A DNA stretch of 64,000 bases from Candidatus Methylospira mobilis (lineage in GTDB: Bacteria > Pseudomonadota > Gammaproteobacteria > Methylococcales > Methylococcaceae), in contig NZ_CP044205.1 of NCBI RefSeq assembly GCF_009498235.1, positions 1-64,000 on the forward strand, given 5' to 3'. The position numbers and the translations under genes are program-made. Under the pieces are notes generated by a model. It searched no databases, was not told the origin of the DNA, and was given only the letters and a program-made list of their open reading frames with translations. Below, one piece after another: positions 1-9,839 of the stretch (position 1 is its first letter; the number at the start of each line of letters is the position of its first letter).

Positions 1-536
1 ATAACCGGATTGGTCAGCCGGTCGATTTCACCTGCGATCAGACCGGCAACGTCTCCCCGTGCCGCCAGTTTTTTCAAACCCTCAAGCGGCGCGATATGCC
101 AGCGTATGACCAATACATCAAACTGCCCTGAGACATGCCCGTAAACTTCATCCGGCGTACTTTGCTGACCGTTGACCGTCGACCATTCGCCAGGAAAGTT
201 GCTGCCCAGGTACAGGGGGCCGGGACGCGTTGCCCGAAAGCTGTTGCTTGCGCGGGTGCCGCGGAAAATTTCGCCGTCGGTTCCGACCCGAAACCAGACC
301 TGGAAATCCGCCCCGAAGTATATATCGGTGCCGTTAAGCAGCGTTTGCCCTATCGAAAAAGTCGTAACATTTTCACCTTCGCCCAGATCGATGCCGCTAT
401 CTTGCCACGGTTTACGGTTCGAGGGCATTTCGAGGAAGGCGTAATCTATGAGATCGCTTTTTGAAAGCTGGCCCAGCAGTACTTCGAAGCGCGATTGAAA
501 TTCCGAGCGGGTTGGTTGTGTAGGTGCATGGCTCAT
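1..536 (-). CDS. Hypothetical protein, partial (3' end outside window), possible lectin-like beta-sandwich
   Basis: An open frame begins at the ATG at 536 behind a strong GGAGGA ribosome site and runs off the left edge without a stop, giving about 178 residues. There is no signal peptide. The middle (residues ~55-130) is rich in beta-type segments and carries G-x-L-Y-L-G-S-N-F-P-G-E-W followed by a G-x-F-D-V-L-V-I-R-W segment. This loosely recalls the C-terminal strands of PA-IL/LecA-type galactose lectins and related cytoplasmic beta-sandwich proteins. I cannot confirm that family, because the resemblance is one of pattern only and the C-terminus is missing. It is divergent from the AraC gene that follows. 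Confidence 0.7.
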   Translation of the reverse strand, partial: MSHAPTQPTRSEFQSRFEVLLGQLSKSDLIDYAFLEMPSNRKPWQDSGIDLGEGENVTTFSIGQTLLNGTDIYFGADFQVWFRVGTDGEIFRGTRASNSFRATRPGPLYLGSNFPGEWSTVNGQQSTPDEVYGHVSGQFDVLVIRWHIAPLEGLKKLAARGDVAGLIAGEIDRLTNPV

Positions 537-651
537 AATGTCCTCCGGGTAAGCCTGATTGATGCCGTCAGGCGCTAAAGTCTTGATATGCCGATACAGG
601 ACCGGTAGTCTTCGGGCGTGAACCATTGTATTCTCTGCTGGTGGTAGGGAC

Positions 652-1440
652 TTGCATAAACTGGCTATGTGTAAATTTTTTCCAGTACATTCGCAGCTTT
701 ATATGGGACGGGGGCGAGCGCTTTATTGCGGGCCGCTTCAGCATCTGGAAGCGCATGTGTATGGCGCAACCGTACTGCATGTCGGTATTTATCAACCGTT
801 CCGGATCAGGTTGGACGATGGCGCTTGGCGTAGCTGCCGGTGCGCCTTAGTGCCTCCGGGAATCAGGCATGCGCTGGATATGGCCGGCGGCGTGCATGGC
901 AAACTGTTCGTCGAAAGAGACGGCCCCGATGCGCCGGCTTTCCGCGAGCGTTTTCCGTATACGGCGACTGCGGTCAGTTTTTTCGAAGATGTGGAAGCAA
1001 TAGCGTGTTTTCACCGTATACACGAGGAAGACCCCGGGCATGCGATCGTCGAACAATATGTGGATAAACTACTGAATTCAAGGACGCAGATAATATCGGA
1101 GTTCGACCCGCGCATACAGAGGGTAATCGAATTGATCTGCGGCGAACCGGACCGTAATTTTTCGCAAATCGAATTGGCGGCCTTGATCAACCTGTCACCT
1201 TCGCGTTTTCTGCATTTGTTCCGCCAGCACACAGGTGTTTCCTACCGGCGATTCAGATCCTGGAAACGCATGATGACTGCATTCGAGTTGCTTCATACCG
1301 GCGACAATATGACTCGGGCGGCGCTGGATGCGGGTTTTGCCGACGCGACGCATTTCAGTCACAGTTTTCGCGAAACTTTCGGCGTAAATCCCGCCCCGGT
1401 ATTCAGGCGCATCGACCGCTTTGAAGTGGACAAGGATTAG
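652..1440 (+). CDS. AraC-family transcriptional regulator
   Basis: The 262-residue protein ends in a two-helix-turn-helix AraC/XylS DNA-binding domain (about residues 160-258). It carries the usual L-x-x-S-x-x-x-L-x-x-x-F-x-x-x-x-G and G-F-x-D-x-x-H-F-x-x-x-F-R-x-x-F-G-x-x-P signatures. The N-terminal half looks like a small cupin-type sensor with no recognisable ligand motif. The start is uncertain: TTG at 652 sits very close to an AGGGA, and ATG at 667 is the alternative. It stands alone, divergent from the partial gene at 1-536 and upstream of the HD-GYP gene, so its target cannot be deduced. Confidence 0.85.
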   Translation: MHKLAMCKFFPVHSQLYMGRGRALYCGPLQHLEAHVYGATVLHVGIYQPFRIRLDDGAWRSCRCALVPPGIRHALDMAGGVHGKLFVERDGPDAPAFRERFPYTATAVSFFEDVEAIACFHRIHEEDPGHAIVEQYVDKLLNSRTQIISEFDPRIQRVIELICGEPDRNFSQIELAALINLSPSRFLHLFRQHTGVSYRRFRSWKRMMTAFELLHTGDNMTRAALDAGFADATHFSHSFRETFGVNPAPVFRRIDRFEVDKD

Positions 1441-1647
1441 AGATTTTTAATGGTAAATTCAGGGTGGACTCCTGAAAAAATCATATGTGCCCGGTGGCTG
1501 AATACTAACGGGATTATTATCCCAAAATCACCCGGCGCATCAGCATGCGCAGTAGTTTTATCCGCCAATGATTGCCTGCCATATGAACTCGCGTCTATTG
1601 CTGTCACAATGGAGCCCTTGCAAGTTTAAAGAATTAGGCCGTTTCCG

Positions 1648-3570
1648 ATGAGCATACAGTCTGCTGTCCCCCTGCCCGCCCGAAAATCGCTACGGACTCA
1701 ACTTTGGGCTTCGATAGCATTGATTGTTGCACTGTTGACGGCTTCTTTCGTTTTCTTGTTTTATGAGCTGGATATACGTAAACATGACTACCTCATCCTG
1801 AATCTGGCCGGCCAGTTGCGTGTGGCAACCCGCTCTCTGCTCGAGGATTCGCGCCGCGCCAGTCTTCATAAGGATTCGAGCGGCGATCTGCGCGCCTATG
1901 GAGACTCGGTTCGCAACCAGGCCGTGCTGATAGACCGGATCGTGCATTCTTTCCGGGATCGTAAGCTGGACCCTGAGCTGCTGGGCAAGACCGAGCCGAT
2001 TTACTGTACCTGGGATGCGCAGTCCCGTTCGCAAATGGATGTGACCGCCGATGACTGGGAGAGCTATCGCGGCGAACTGGCTCCCGCACTGGAAAAAGAG
2101 CCGTCGCCGTCGGCTCTGGCTTTGACGGCGCAAAGAGTTTCCGATAAGGGCGATCTGATGGCTGTTTCCGCCGATCACCTTGCCCTGGCCTTTCAATCGA
2201 TGATGGAAGCCAAGCTGAATCTCATTCGCCTGTTCCAATCCATTTCAGGTGTCGGGGTTATTCTCTTGCTGCTGGGGATAGGCATTGCCGCACAGCGCCG
2301 GGTACTGCGTCCGCTGGAGCAGGCCGTTGCCGGATTCGCGCGCGTCGCGCGCGGCGATATGGGACACCAGGTTCCGGTACTGGCGGATAATGAAATCGGC
2401 CGTTTGTCCATTGCGTTCAATACGCTATCCGAACGTTTGAATCTGCTGTTTCGTCTGACCGACCGTATTAATCAGGGCAACACGCTGGACCATACTCTGG
2501 GCTTCGTACTGGAGGCATTCCGCGAGTTCTTTCCGGTTGATTGGGTCGGCGTGTTTTTTGCCATACCTGAGCGGGACGACGTGGTGTTGGAGCGAATGAC
2601 GGGGTTGAATATACCCGGATTACGGGAAGGCGATACCTTCAACCAAACGGATAAGGTGTTTTCGGAAGCTGTCCGGAATAGTAAACCCAATCTGATTGCG
2701 GATATCGGCAAACTTGCTGCCGATACGGAAATAACCGGCCCAGGTTCACGGCTGTTTCAGGCGGGTATAAGTTCGATGGCCGTGGTGCCGTTGCTGGAGG
2801 CCGACAAAATAAAGGGCCTGATGGTGTTCGCCGCACGCGAGCAACAGGCCTATACCAGTGAGGACATGGACTTCCTGGGCAATATCACCGCCCAGGTCGG
2901 ACACGTACTGGATAAGACGGTGATCGTCGAAGGTCTGGTCGTGGCGGCGCTGCAGGGGTTGGCGAAGCTGGCGGAAAGCCGCGACCCGGAAACGGGCGAT
3001 CATCTGGTGCGCATGTCGCTTTATTCTGCTATCGTGGCCGAAACATTGGGACACGACAGCCGTTATCAAAAAACTATCGATGCCGCCTATGTGCGCAATC
3101 TGCAGCAATTTGCGCCTATGCACGATATCGGCAAGGTCGGCATAGCCGACAGCATACTGCTGAAACCGGGGCGGCTCGATCCGGAAGAGCGGGCCGAGAT
3201 GGAGCGTCATCCGGTTATCGGCGGGCTGGCATTGCGGCGCTGCGAAGCGCAGATGAATGTGCTGGGCCACAGTATTTTTGCCATCGGCATAGAAATCGCG
3301 GAGTGCCATCACGAAAAGTTCGACGGCAGCGGTTATCCCGCCGGTCTGGCCGGCGACGCGATTCCGCTTTCCGCGCGCATAGTCGCGGTAGCGGATGTGT
3401 TCGATGCGTTGACATCGAAACGTCCTTACAAGGACGCCTGGTCCGTGGAACGCGCGCTGGCGACCATCGTCGCCGATGCCGGAACGCACTTCGATCCTGA
3501 TGTCGTTGCGGCAATGCAGCGCGCGTTACCCAAGATTATGGACGTTTATGAACGTTTGAAGCATGTTTGA
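1648..3570 (+). CDS. Membrane-bound HAMP-GAF-HD-GYP cyclic-di-GMP phosphodiesterase
   Basis: This 640-residue inner-membrane protein should hydrolyse cyclic di-GMP. A transmembrane helix (about 20-42) is followed by a periplasmic segment with the N-L-A-G-Q-L-R motif of PilJ/NarX-type sensors. A second helix (about 199-216), a HAMP linker, a GAF domain (about 280-435) and a C-terminal HD-GYP domain complete it. The metal-binding H-D-I-G-K lies near residue 492 and the defining H-H-E-K-F-D-G-S-G-Y-P near 554, so the enzyme is probably active. The periplasmic part and GAF domain imply control by an external or small-molecule signal. It is monocistronic, and no clear Shine-Dalgarno precedes the ATG. 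Confidence 0.93.
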   Translation: MSIQSAVPLPARKSLRTQLWASIALIVALLTASFVFLFYELDIRKHDYLILNLAGQLRVATRSLLEDSRRASLHKDSSGDLRAYGDSVRNQAVLIDRIVHSFRDRKLDPELLGKTEPIYCTWDAQSRSQMDVTADDWESYRGELAPALEKEPSPSALALTAQRVSDKGDLMAVSADHLALAFQSMMEAKLNLIRLFQSISGVGVILLLLGIGIAAQRRVLRPLEQAVAGFARVARGDMGHQVPVLADNEIGRLSIAFNTLSERLNLLFRLTDRINQGNTLDHTLGFVLEAFREFFPVDWVGVFFAIPERDDVVLERMTGLNIPGLREGDTFNQTDKVFSEAVRNSKPNLIADIGKLAADTEITGPGSRLFQAGISSMAVVPLLEADKIKGLMVFAAREQQAYTSEDMDFLGNITAQVGHVLDKTVIVEGLVVAALQGLAKLAESRDPETGDHLVRMSLYSAIVAETLGHDSRYQKTIDAAYVRNLQQFAPMHDIGKVGIADSILLKPGRLDPEERAEMERHPVIGGLALRRCEAQMNVLGHSIFAIGIEIAECHHEKFDGSGYPAGLAGDAIPLSARIVAVADVFDALTSKRPYKDAWSVERALATIVADAGTHFDPDVVAAMQRALPKIMDVYERLKHV

Positions 3571-3811
3571 TGGGCGGGGCGGGGCTTGCCGGAGCACAGG
3601 AAATCGTGGACGCCTTCAACGGCAACACACCATGATGATGTGGCTAGATTAAAGCGGACGCACATACAGCGCCCGAACTGTCCGACTCCGAATCATACGC
3701 ACTGTGTTTCCGTAGAACGCGGCCATATACCAGAGGACTCTGCAGCCCGGCGCATCGGTCTGGAAATTGCTACCGTTGCGCTGACTGCAAAGCTTGTGCG
3801 TTTGGGCTTTA

Positions 3812-5548
3812 TTACGGTTGTTTTTCCTGCGCGCATATATCGATAATGTTGCCGATACTTCCCGCCAAATTTATCGGCTGCGGTAAACCGCCGGCAGCTT
3901 GATTTTTACAAGTAGCCAGATCCACATGGAGCGATGGACGGCATCCGTCCGGCGACACCGCAGCACACCCCTCTTTCTCGAATAGACTTGGCGCTGTATC
4001 TCCGAATATATCGCCCTTGTTGAGGTCGCAAAACGTATCCTGATTGTAATCATTCTCGATAGGCGAAAGGTTTGCTGTAAAATCGTTAAGAAGTGTTTTG
4101 TAAGCGAAAAAACGCGTTTGCGACCCTGCCAGATGATTTTCGCCTGCCGTTGTAGGTGTTGCCGATCCATTTCCGCAGTTAAACGCCCCGTTTACAATAC
4201 TCACTGTCGCTTTAAATGGGTCTGTTACCGCTCCTTTCGAGTTGAGCGTAATACCGGCTGCTGCCTTTTGCGGCCGATATGCCCCTATCAGTACGTCATG
4301 TATGGATGGTTTGGGCGGCGCTGCCGTCATCGCAAATTGAATGCCTGAGCTCAACAGAAAATAGCCAAACTGCGCTACCTGATCCGGATCTATAAAAAAC
4401 GTTTTATAATTCCCGGTAAAAGCTGAAGAAGCGGTCATGTAGTTGTAGAAGTGCGTGGTCTGCTTGATGCCGCGCCCATAAAAGCAAACATTAGCTTTTG
4501 CGCCCGAGTCTATTGCCTCTTTCGTCCTGACACTATATTGTAGAGGACATGATTGAGCATATAAAGTTGACTCGCGAGTAAAAATAAGTATACTGCTTAG
4601 TCTTTCTTTCACTCTTGTCGGTATATCTGTGGACATATGCGCGCCGGTTTCCTGCGCAGCATGCGCTAGTAACGAAGCCAGTTCGCGCTTGCATGCCTCA
4701 TTCTCGTCAAGTCCGTAGGCTTCGCTCTTTTCTCCGCAAAAATAGGGGTAACGCGCAACGACGGTAAGAAATGTTTTCCAGTCGGGCGGAGTGTAGGGTT
4801 TGGGGCCGGAACCATCTGCAGTCCCTGCCTTGCCGGGGGGGACGTATTTATTCCAACCCTGCTCCGTAAGGATCTTCATAACCCGGTTGACGTTATCGGG
4901 ATTGTACATGCTGTTATTATCAGTGAAATCAAGCTGTGGCGGCCTGCAGGGCAGCGGAGTCCCCTTCTTGACTGCATTTTTGGTTATATCATCAGCTACA
5001 ATATCCGGGTATTTTTGTTTGTAGGCTGCAAGTTGCTGATCTACATAGGCGTTAATCCAGGGGATGTAGTTTTGCTTGCCCATGCCTATGAATTGATTAT
5101 TCCAAGTATCCCAGTTTGTATTGTCCGATTGGTTACATACCTTAAGATCGGCAACCGCCTTCGGCAGAAACACCTCGTTAATCATCTTGCCATCCGCGTC
5201 CGTCAGTTCACGCGGAAGCAACGCGTTGATCTGTTCTTCTGTTTTCCAGCCCGAAGTAAGGTTGCCGCTACTGTCGAGCGGCAGAGTATCTGTTTCCCAT
5301 TGAAAAAAATAGCGCTTATTTTGGTAGCAAATGAATCTTTGCGGATCTTCCTTGGTAAGCTTATTTCTTGTTTGATTAAAATAATTCGAAAGATCAGTCA
5401 TATTTGTGATCACGGGCGATCCTTTGCATGCATCCGTAGCGTTGCCCTCTGCAAATCCTGGCGCGGCATTCGAGCAGGCGATGGCAAACACAGCAGCGGC
5501 TGCAGAGCGTTTTAATAGTGTTTGTCGTGTTCGGTTTTTCATGGTCAC
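3812..5548 (-). CDS. Secreted family GH19 chitinase-like glycoside hydrolase
   Basis: The 578-residue protein begins with a Sec signal peptide (about 1-33, ending near A-P-G-F-A). The region about 260-460 shows the GH19 pattern: L-A-S-L-L-A-H-A-A-Q-E-T-G with the probable catalytic acid Glu near 299, a Y-G-R-G-I-K-Q stretch, K-P-S-I-H-D-V and a V-N-G-A-F-N-C-G strand. Family members cleave beta-1,4 GlcNAc links in chitin or related glycans. About 250 residues precede the catalytic core, longer than a minimal GH19 enzyme, and I do not recognise a carbohydrate-binding module there. The cysteine-rich tail may form disulfides. It is a single gene with its own upstream region. Confidence 0.85.
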   Translation of the reverse strand: MTMKNRTRQTLLKRSAAAAVFAIACSNAAPGFAEGNATDACKGSPVITNMTDLSNYFNQTRNKLTKEDPQRFICYQNKRYFFQWETDTLPLDSSGNLTSGWKTEEQINALLPRELTDADGKMINEVFLPKAVADLKVCNQSDNTNWDTWNNQFIGMGKQNYIPWINAYVDQQLAAYKQKYPDIVADDITKNAVKKGTPLPCRPPQLDFTDNNSMYNPDNVNRVMKILTEQGWNKYVPPGKAGTADGSGPKPYTPPDWKTFLTVVARYPYFCGEKSEAYGLDENEACKRELASLLAHAAQETGAHMSTDIPTRVKERLSSILIFTRESTLYAQSCPLQYSVRTKEAIDSGAKANVCFYGRGIKQTTHFYNYMTASSAFTGNYKTFFIDPDQVAQFGYFLLSSGIQFAMTAAPPKPSIHDVLIGAYRPQKAAAGITLNSKGAVTDPFKATVSIVNGAFNCGNGSATPTTAGENHLAGSQTRFFAYKTLLNDFTANLSPIENDYNQDTFCDLNKGDIFGDTAPSLFEKEGCAAVSPDGCRPSLHVDLATCKNQAAGGLPQPINLAGSIGNIIDICAQEKQP

Positions 5549-5853
5549 TCCTTTATCGTCAGGTTTATGATCGAGTCCGGCTTCATCCGGACATGCTTCA
5601 AAATCGGTAATGGATGTCTCGATACCTCAAAAAAACAAGTTGATTTAACAACTGAAAGTGACGCGTAACGACAAAAATAATGTGTTATGCGTTGTGTTGG
5701 AAGCATGGTGCGACAGCTCGGCGCACTGTACATCTACCATGCCTACATGCAAAAGGCAGAAGCCGCGCCAGTCATGTTGACGCCGGAAATGCTGTTTACG
5801 CTGCCGGAGAAAGTGCGTGCCGGCGTGAAATTGTCGAGTTATCGGGATAATTG
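5549..5853. other. Intergenic region with a possible gene remnant
   Basis: This 305-bp gap lies between the divergently placed chitinase start and the dehydrogenase stop. A plus-strand frame from about 5705 to 5853 reads like protein (L-G-A-L-Y-I-Y-H-A-Y-M-Q, then L-T-P-E-M-L-F-T-L-P-E-K-V) but runs on into the antisense of the neighbouring gene. It has no ribosome site and I do not recognise it. It may be a leftover of a lost gene. The rest should hold the chitinase promoter, which I could not pinpoint. Confidence 0.3.
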
Positions 5854-6552
5854 TTACCAAGGCAGCTCCACTCCTTTGAAGTTAAGGAAACGTCCTGTAT
5901 CCGCAAACGTAAAATCGCGGATTACCCGTATCATGCCGTCGACGCTTTCGGTCACATAGGTAGGCGCCTGATCGCCGCCCATATCGGTTTTTACCCAGCC
6001 GGGATGGAGTATCAGCACGCCGACGCCTTGCGGTTTCAGATCGATAGACAGGGTTTTCATTGCCGCATTGAGAGCGGCCTTGCTGGAGCGGTACATCAGC
6101 GAGCCGCCGCCGCGGTTATCGCTCATGCTGCCCATCAAACTGGTAATAGGGACGATCAGTCGCAGCTTGCCGCGCAGTAGGTTGGGGAAAAACGCTTCTG
6201 CCAGTTTGACCGGCGCCTGCGCGTTGATCAGCAGGGTTTGCGTCCATTGCGCGTAATCCAGCGAACCGAAGCCGGTATGCGGCTTGTCGCCGTAGATCCC
6301 GGCATTGGCCAGTAATACGTCTATCGGCTGATCGGCCAGTTGCGACGCCAGCTCGTCTATCTGCTGAAAATCGCCTACATCCATGGCGTGGACTTGAACT
6401 TTGCCGCTATGGCGGGCGGCGAGCGTATTCAGCGCATCGGCCGCATCGTGGTTGCGGCAGCAGGCCAGCACGTTCCAGCCAGATTCGGCATACTGCCGGC
6501 AAAATTCCAGACCCAAGCCCCTGTTGGCGCCGGTTATCAAAATCGTGTTCAT
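5854..6552 (-). CDS. Short-chain dehydrogenase/reductase (SDR family)
   Basis: The 232-residue protein has the classical SDR fold. The N-terminal T-G-A-N-R-G-L-G nucleotide-binding motif is at residues 6-13, N-A-G-I appears after strand 4, and the catalytic Tyr-x-x-x-Lys is in Y-R-S-S-K near residue 153. It matches cytosolic NAD(P)H-dependent carbonyl reductases of the C-factor/CsgA-like type. The substrate cannot be read from sequence. Its ATG overlaps the last codons of the upstream GGDEF-EAL gene by 4 bp, so the two are probably co-transcribed and translationally coupled, although no functional link is obvious. Confidence 0.9.
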   Translation of the reverse strand: MNTILITGANRGLGLEFCRQYAESGWNVLACCRNHDAADALNTLAARHSGKVQVHAMDVGDFQQIDELASQLADQPIDVLLANAGIYGDKPHTGFGSLDYAQWTQTLLINAQAPVKLAEAFFPNLLRGKLRLIVPITSLMGSMSDNRGGGSLMYRSSKAALNAAMKTLSIDLKPQGVGVLILHPGWVKTDMGGDQAPTYVTESVDGMIRVIRDFTFADTGRFLNFKGVELPW

Positions 6553-8741
6553 GAGCTTCTCCTGTCAATTGAGCGATTGCAATAACTCTCGTACCATGCC
6601 ATCAGCACGTCCACCGGCATCGGGCGCGCGATGCCGTAGCCCTGGCCATGCGTGCAGCCGATTTCGGCCAAGACCGGTATCAGTTCGGGCATTTCTATGC
6701 CTTCGGCCACGGTTTTGCGTCCGAAGGTTTTAGCCAGCGCGACGATGCCTTCGACGATGGCGCGATCGCCGTCGTCGCCCAGCATGCCGCGCACGAACGA
6801 TTGATCTATCTTGAGCACTTCGACCGATAATTTGCGCAGGTAAGCCAGGGAGGAATAACCGGTGCCGAAATCGTCAAGCGCGAAACTGATCCCGAGCTTG
6901 CGGCAATTTTCCATGGCTTCGGAGGACTGCACGAAATCTTCGAGCGCGGCGGTTTCCAGAATTTCAATTTGCAGCCGTTTATGCGGTAATTCCGGATACT
7001 GCGCCAATTTTTGCGCCAGCCTTTGTACAAACCACGGAGATTGCAGGTGGCGTGTGGAAATGTTGATGCTTGCTTCGAAGTCGATGCCGCTCCCGCTCCA
7101 GGCCGAAAGCTGGGCCAGTGCGCTATCGGTAACCCATTCTCCGAGCAGAATTTCCAGATCCGAGTTTTCTATGATGGGCAAAAATTCACCCGGAGACAAC
7201 AGTCCGCGCTCGGGGTGACGCCAGCGGATCAGCGCTTCGGCGCCTATGACCCGGCACGTATCCAGTGCTATCTTGGGCTGATAGAATAACTCGAACTCGC
7301 CGTTTTCCAGACCTTCCACGAAGCGTTTCCTGGTACTTTGCAGGGAGTTCATACGCTGATCGTGTTCCGTATCGTACAGGTGATAGCGGTTTTTGCCGTT
7401 CTGTTTGGCGGCGTACATGGCTTGATTGGCATGGCGCAGCAGGGTATCGCCATCGGCATTGTTATGCGGGTAGAAAGTCACGCCTATACTGGCGGAAAGC
7501 GTAAGTTCATATGCTTCATGGTTGACCGACGTGCCGACGATATCCAGTATGCGTTCCAGCGCCGGAAAGTAATCGCGTTCTAACTGCTGATCGTTGAGCA
7601 GCGCTACGAATTCATCGCCGCCCAGACGTGCGAGAGTGTCTCCCGAACACAAGACGTACTGCAGCCGCTGCGTGATGCTCATTAACAATTGATCGCCGAC
7701 CTCATGGCCGTACTTGTCGTTGATCTGCTTGAATCCGTCGAGATCCATGTAGCAGACGGCCAGTATTCCGCTGTTGCGCCGGGTTCGTAAAATGGCTTGC
7801 TGCAAACGGTCGGTCAGCAGGCGCCTGTTGGGCAGGCCGGTCAGTGCGTCATAATTGGCTGCGCGGTTTAACTCGGCTTCGTGCTCCTTGAGCAGGCTGA
7901 TATCCGAAAATATCGCCACGTAACGCTGTATCTTGCCGCTGTCGTCGCAAATAGTGGCGATCGACAGCAATTCCGCATAGATTTCTCCTGATTTACGCCG
8001 GTTCCATATTTCTCCTCGCCATAACCCGTAGCGTTGCAGCGACTGCCACATCCCGTTATAGAAAGTTTCGCTCTGACGTCCGGAACTCAGCATTTTCGGG
8101 TTCTTTCCCAGCACTTCTTCGCTGCTGTAGCCGGTGATTTGCGTGAAGGCCCGGTTGACGGCGACGATTTTGTTGTCGGAATCGGCTATCAGTACCGCTT
8201 CCTGGCAATTATCGAATACGCTGGCCGCCAATCGTTGATTTTCCGCGGCTTGTTTTAGCGCGGAAATATCGCGCGCAATGCACAGGATGCCGATTATCGC
8301 GCCTTGCTGGTCTCGCATAGGCGTTTTGATGGTTTCGAACAACCCGCGATAGCCGTCCTCGGCGAAGTCCAGCCAGGTTTCATTAACGCAGGGCGCGCCG
8401 CTGGTCATGGCTTTGATAGCGTGTTTCCGGAAAACGTCCGCCAGTTCCCGTTCCAGTAAGTCGTGGTCGGTTTTGCCGACGATTTCCGCTTCCCTTGCGC
8501 CGATCATGCGTTCGAACGGCGGATTACAGGCAAGGAAAATACCGTCAGGGCTTTTCAGCCAGACCAGATCGGGAATGGTGTTGATCAGGGTGCGCAGGAA
8601 AGCGTTGCTTTCCAGCTTTTCGTCGACCAGACCCAGCATCTCAAGCTGCTGCATAACGAAGACCGCTGGTTTCATCCTATGAGGTTTCCGGCTGTTGTTG
8701 TTTTCGCGCATATCCGGAGTCGAACGGCTATTTCGCACCAA
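6549..8741 (-). CDS. PAS-PAS-GGDEF-EAL cyclic-di-GMP signalling protein
   Basis: About 730 residues with no membrane segment: two PAS domains (about 45-165 and 168-285), a GGDEF domain with intact L-G-G-D-E-F (about 295-455) and an EAL domain (about 475-715). The EAL domain has A-E-A-L-I-R-W, the E-I-L-E-T segment, D-D-F-G-T-G-Y-S-S-L and a K-I-D-Q-S-F-V strand. Both active sites look intact, so it may make or degrade c-di-GMP depending on the PAS input. The start is uncertain. TTG at 8741 (GGTAGAG upstream), GTG at 8738, ATG at 8711 and ATG at 8675 are all in frame, and none has an ideal ribosome site. The stop overlaps the SDR start. Confidence 0.92.
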   Translation of the reverse strand: MVRNSRSTPDMRENNNSRKPHRMKPAVFVMQQLEMLGLVDEKLESNAFLRTLINTIPDLVWLKSPDGIFLACNPPFERMIGAREAEIVGKTDHDLLERELADVFRKHAIKAMTSGAPCVNETWLDFAEDGYRGLFETIKTPMRDQQGAIIGILCIARDISALKQAAENQRLAASVFDNCQEAVLIADSDNKIVAVNRAFTQITGYSSEEVLGKNPKMLSSGRQSETFYNGMWQSLQRYGLWRGEIWNRRKSGEIYAELLSIATICDDSGKIQRYVAIFSDISLLKEHEAELNRAANYDALTGLPNRRLLTDRLQQAILRTRRNSGILAVCYMDLDGFKQINDKYGHEVGDQLLMSITQRLQYVLCSGDTLARLGGDEFVALLNDQQLERDYFPALERILDIVGTSVNHEAYELTLSASIGVTFYPHNNADGDTLLRHANQAMYAAKQNGKNRYHLYDTEHDQRMNSLQSTRKRFVEGLENGEFELFYQPKIALDTCRVIGAEALIRWRHPERGLLSPGEFLPIIENSDLEILLGEWVTDSALAQLSAWSGSGIDFEASINISTRHLQSPWFVQRLAQKLAQYPELPHKRLQIEILETAALEDFVQSSEAMENCRKLGISFALDDFGTGYSSLAYLRKLSVEVLKIDQSFVRGMLGDDGDRAIVEGIVALAKTFGRKTVAEGIEMPELIPVLAEIGCTHGQGYGIARPMPVDVLMAWYESYCNRSIDRRSS

Positions 8742-8836
8742 ACTCTACCAGATTGTGGACAATAGCCGGCAGTTTCGGCAAAATACCGGCATGATCGTGA
8801 TGTTGCGTTCTTTTCGACAGCGGGGCTGATTCTGGA

Positions 8837-9283
8837 ATGGCGAAAATACTGGTGCTCAACGGCCCTAATCTTAATCTGCTTGGCGCGCGTGAACCCGACA
8901 TTTACGGCGCTCAAACCCTGCAGGATATTGAAACCGGACTCGGGAGCAAGGCGGTTGAGCTGGGTCATGATGCCGGGTTTCTACAAAGCAATGCTGAACA
9001 TGCATTGATAGACCGAATACATCAGGGGTGGCGCGAGGCAACCGATTTTATCCTGATCAATCCGGGTGCTTACACTCATACCAGCATAGCGTTGCGCGAT
9101 GCATTTCTGGCGACGAAAATTCCATTCATCGAAGTGCATTTGTCCAATATCCATGCGCGTGAAGCATTCCGCAGGCATTCGTATTTGTCTGATATCGCGA
9201 AGGGAGTGATCTGTGGATTCGGCGCTTTGGGGTATGAACTCGCACTGCTCGCGGCGCATGATGAACTAAAAAAAAGAGGATGA
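8837..9283 (+). CDS. aroQ: Type II 3-dehydroquinate dehydratase
   Basis: The 148-residue protein catalyses the third shikimate-pathway step, dehydration of 3-dehydroquinate. Its length and motifs match the type II dodecameric enzyme: N-G-P-N-L-N-L-L-G at the start with the flexible Arg/Tyr lid, N-P-G-A-Y-T-H-T-S in the middle, and [11 protein letters not shown] with the catalytic His. It opens the aroQ-accB-accC-prmA run, a common gammaproteobacterial arrangement. Its TGA abuts the start of accB. Confidence 0.97.
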   Translation: MAKILVLNGPNLNLLGAREPDIYGAQTLQDIETGLGSKAVELGHDAGFLQSNAEHALIDRIHQGWREATDFILINPGAYTHTSIALRDAFLATKIPFIEVHLSNIHAREAFRRHSYLSDIAKGVICGFGALGYELALLAAHDELKKRG

Positions 9284-9285
9284 CA

Positions 9286-9741
9286 ATGGATATTAGAAAA
9301 ATAAAAAAATTGATTGATTTGATTGAGGAGTCCGATATTTGTGAAATTGAAATCCGGGAAGGCGAGGAATCGGTCAGGTTGAGCCGCCATTCCAGCACGC
9401 AGCCCGTGATGTTCGCCGCACAGGCTGCGCCGGCGGCTGCTCCCCTGGCGGTCCAGCAAGCTGCGGCCGCATCGGCTGCAAGCCCGGCTGCGGCGGCTGA
9501 ACCGGCGGGGCATGTCGTACGTTCGCCGATGGTCGGCTCGTTTTACCGTTCGTCCACGCCCGGAGCCAAACCGTTTGCAGAAGTCGGTCAGCGCGTTAAC
9601 GAAGGCGATACGCTTTGCATCATTGAAGCGATGAAGATTTTGAATCAGATCGAAGCCGACAAGTCGGGCGTAGTCGTGAAAATCCTGGTTGAAAATGCGC
9701 AGCCTGTGGAATACAACCAGCCGTTGTTCATTATCGAATAA
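9286..9741 (+). CDS. accB: Biotin carboxyl carrier protein of acetyl-CoA carboxylase
   Basis: This protein carries biotin for acetyl-CoA carboxylase, the first committed step of fatty-acid synthesis. The biotinyl Lys is in E-A-M-K-I near residue 117 of a C-terminal biotinyl domain, and an Ala/Pro-rich linker (about residues 45-75) separates it from the N-terminal part. I prefer the ATG at 9286, seven bases after AGAGGA, over the in-frame ATG at 9280, which overlaps the aroQ stop. It is followed closely by accC, its partner. Confidence 0.97.
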   Translation: MDIRKIKKLIDLIEESDICEIEIREGEESVRLSRHSSTQPVMFAAQAAPAAAPLAVQQAAAASAASPAAAAEPAGHVVRSPMVGSFYRSSTPGAKPFAEVGQRVNEGDTLCIIEAMKILNQIEADKSGVVVKILVENAQPVEYNQPLFIIE

Positions 9742-9839
9742 CTGCGCAGGGGTGAAAACTGTTTGCCCCTGCATAACCGAACCGAATTGGCGAAAAACTT
9801 TTCGCCCCTATGCCCCTACACCGAATTCAGGTTAAAAAA

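Noticed and set aside
3586-3846. 86-residue frame after the HD-GYP gene
   Set aside because: It has no ribosome site, atypical composition, no recognised motif and overlaps the chitinase end.
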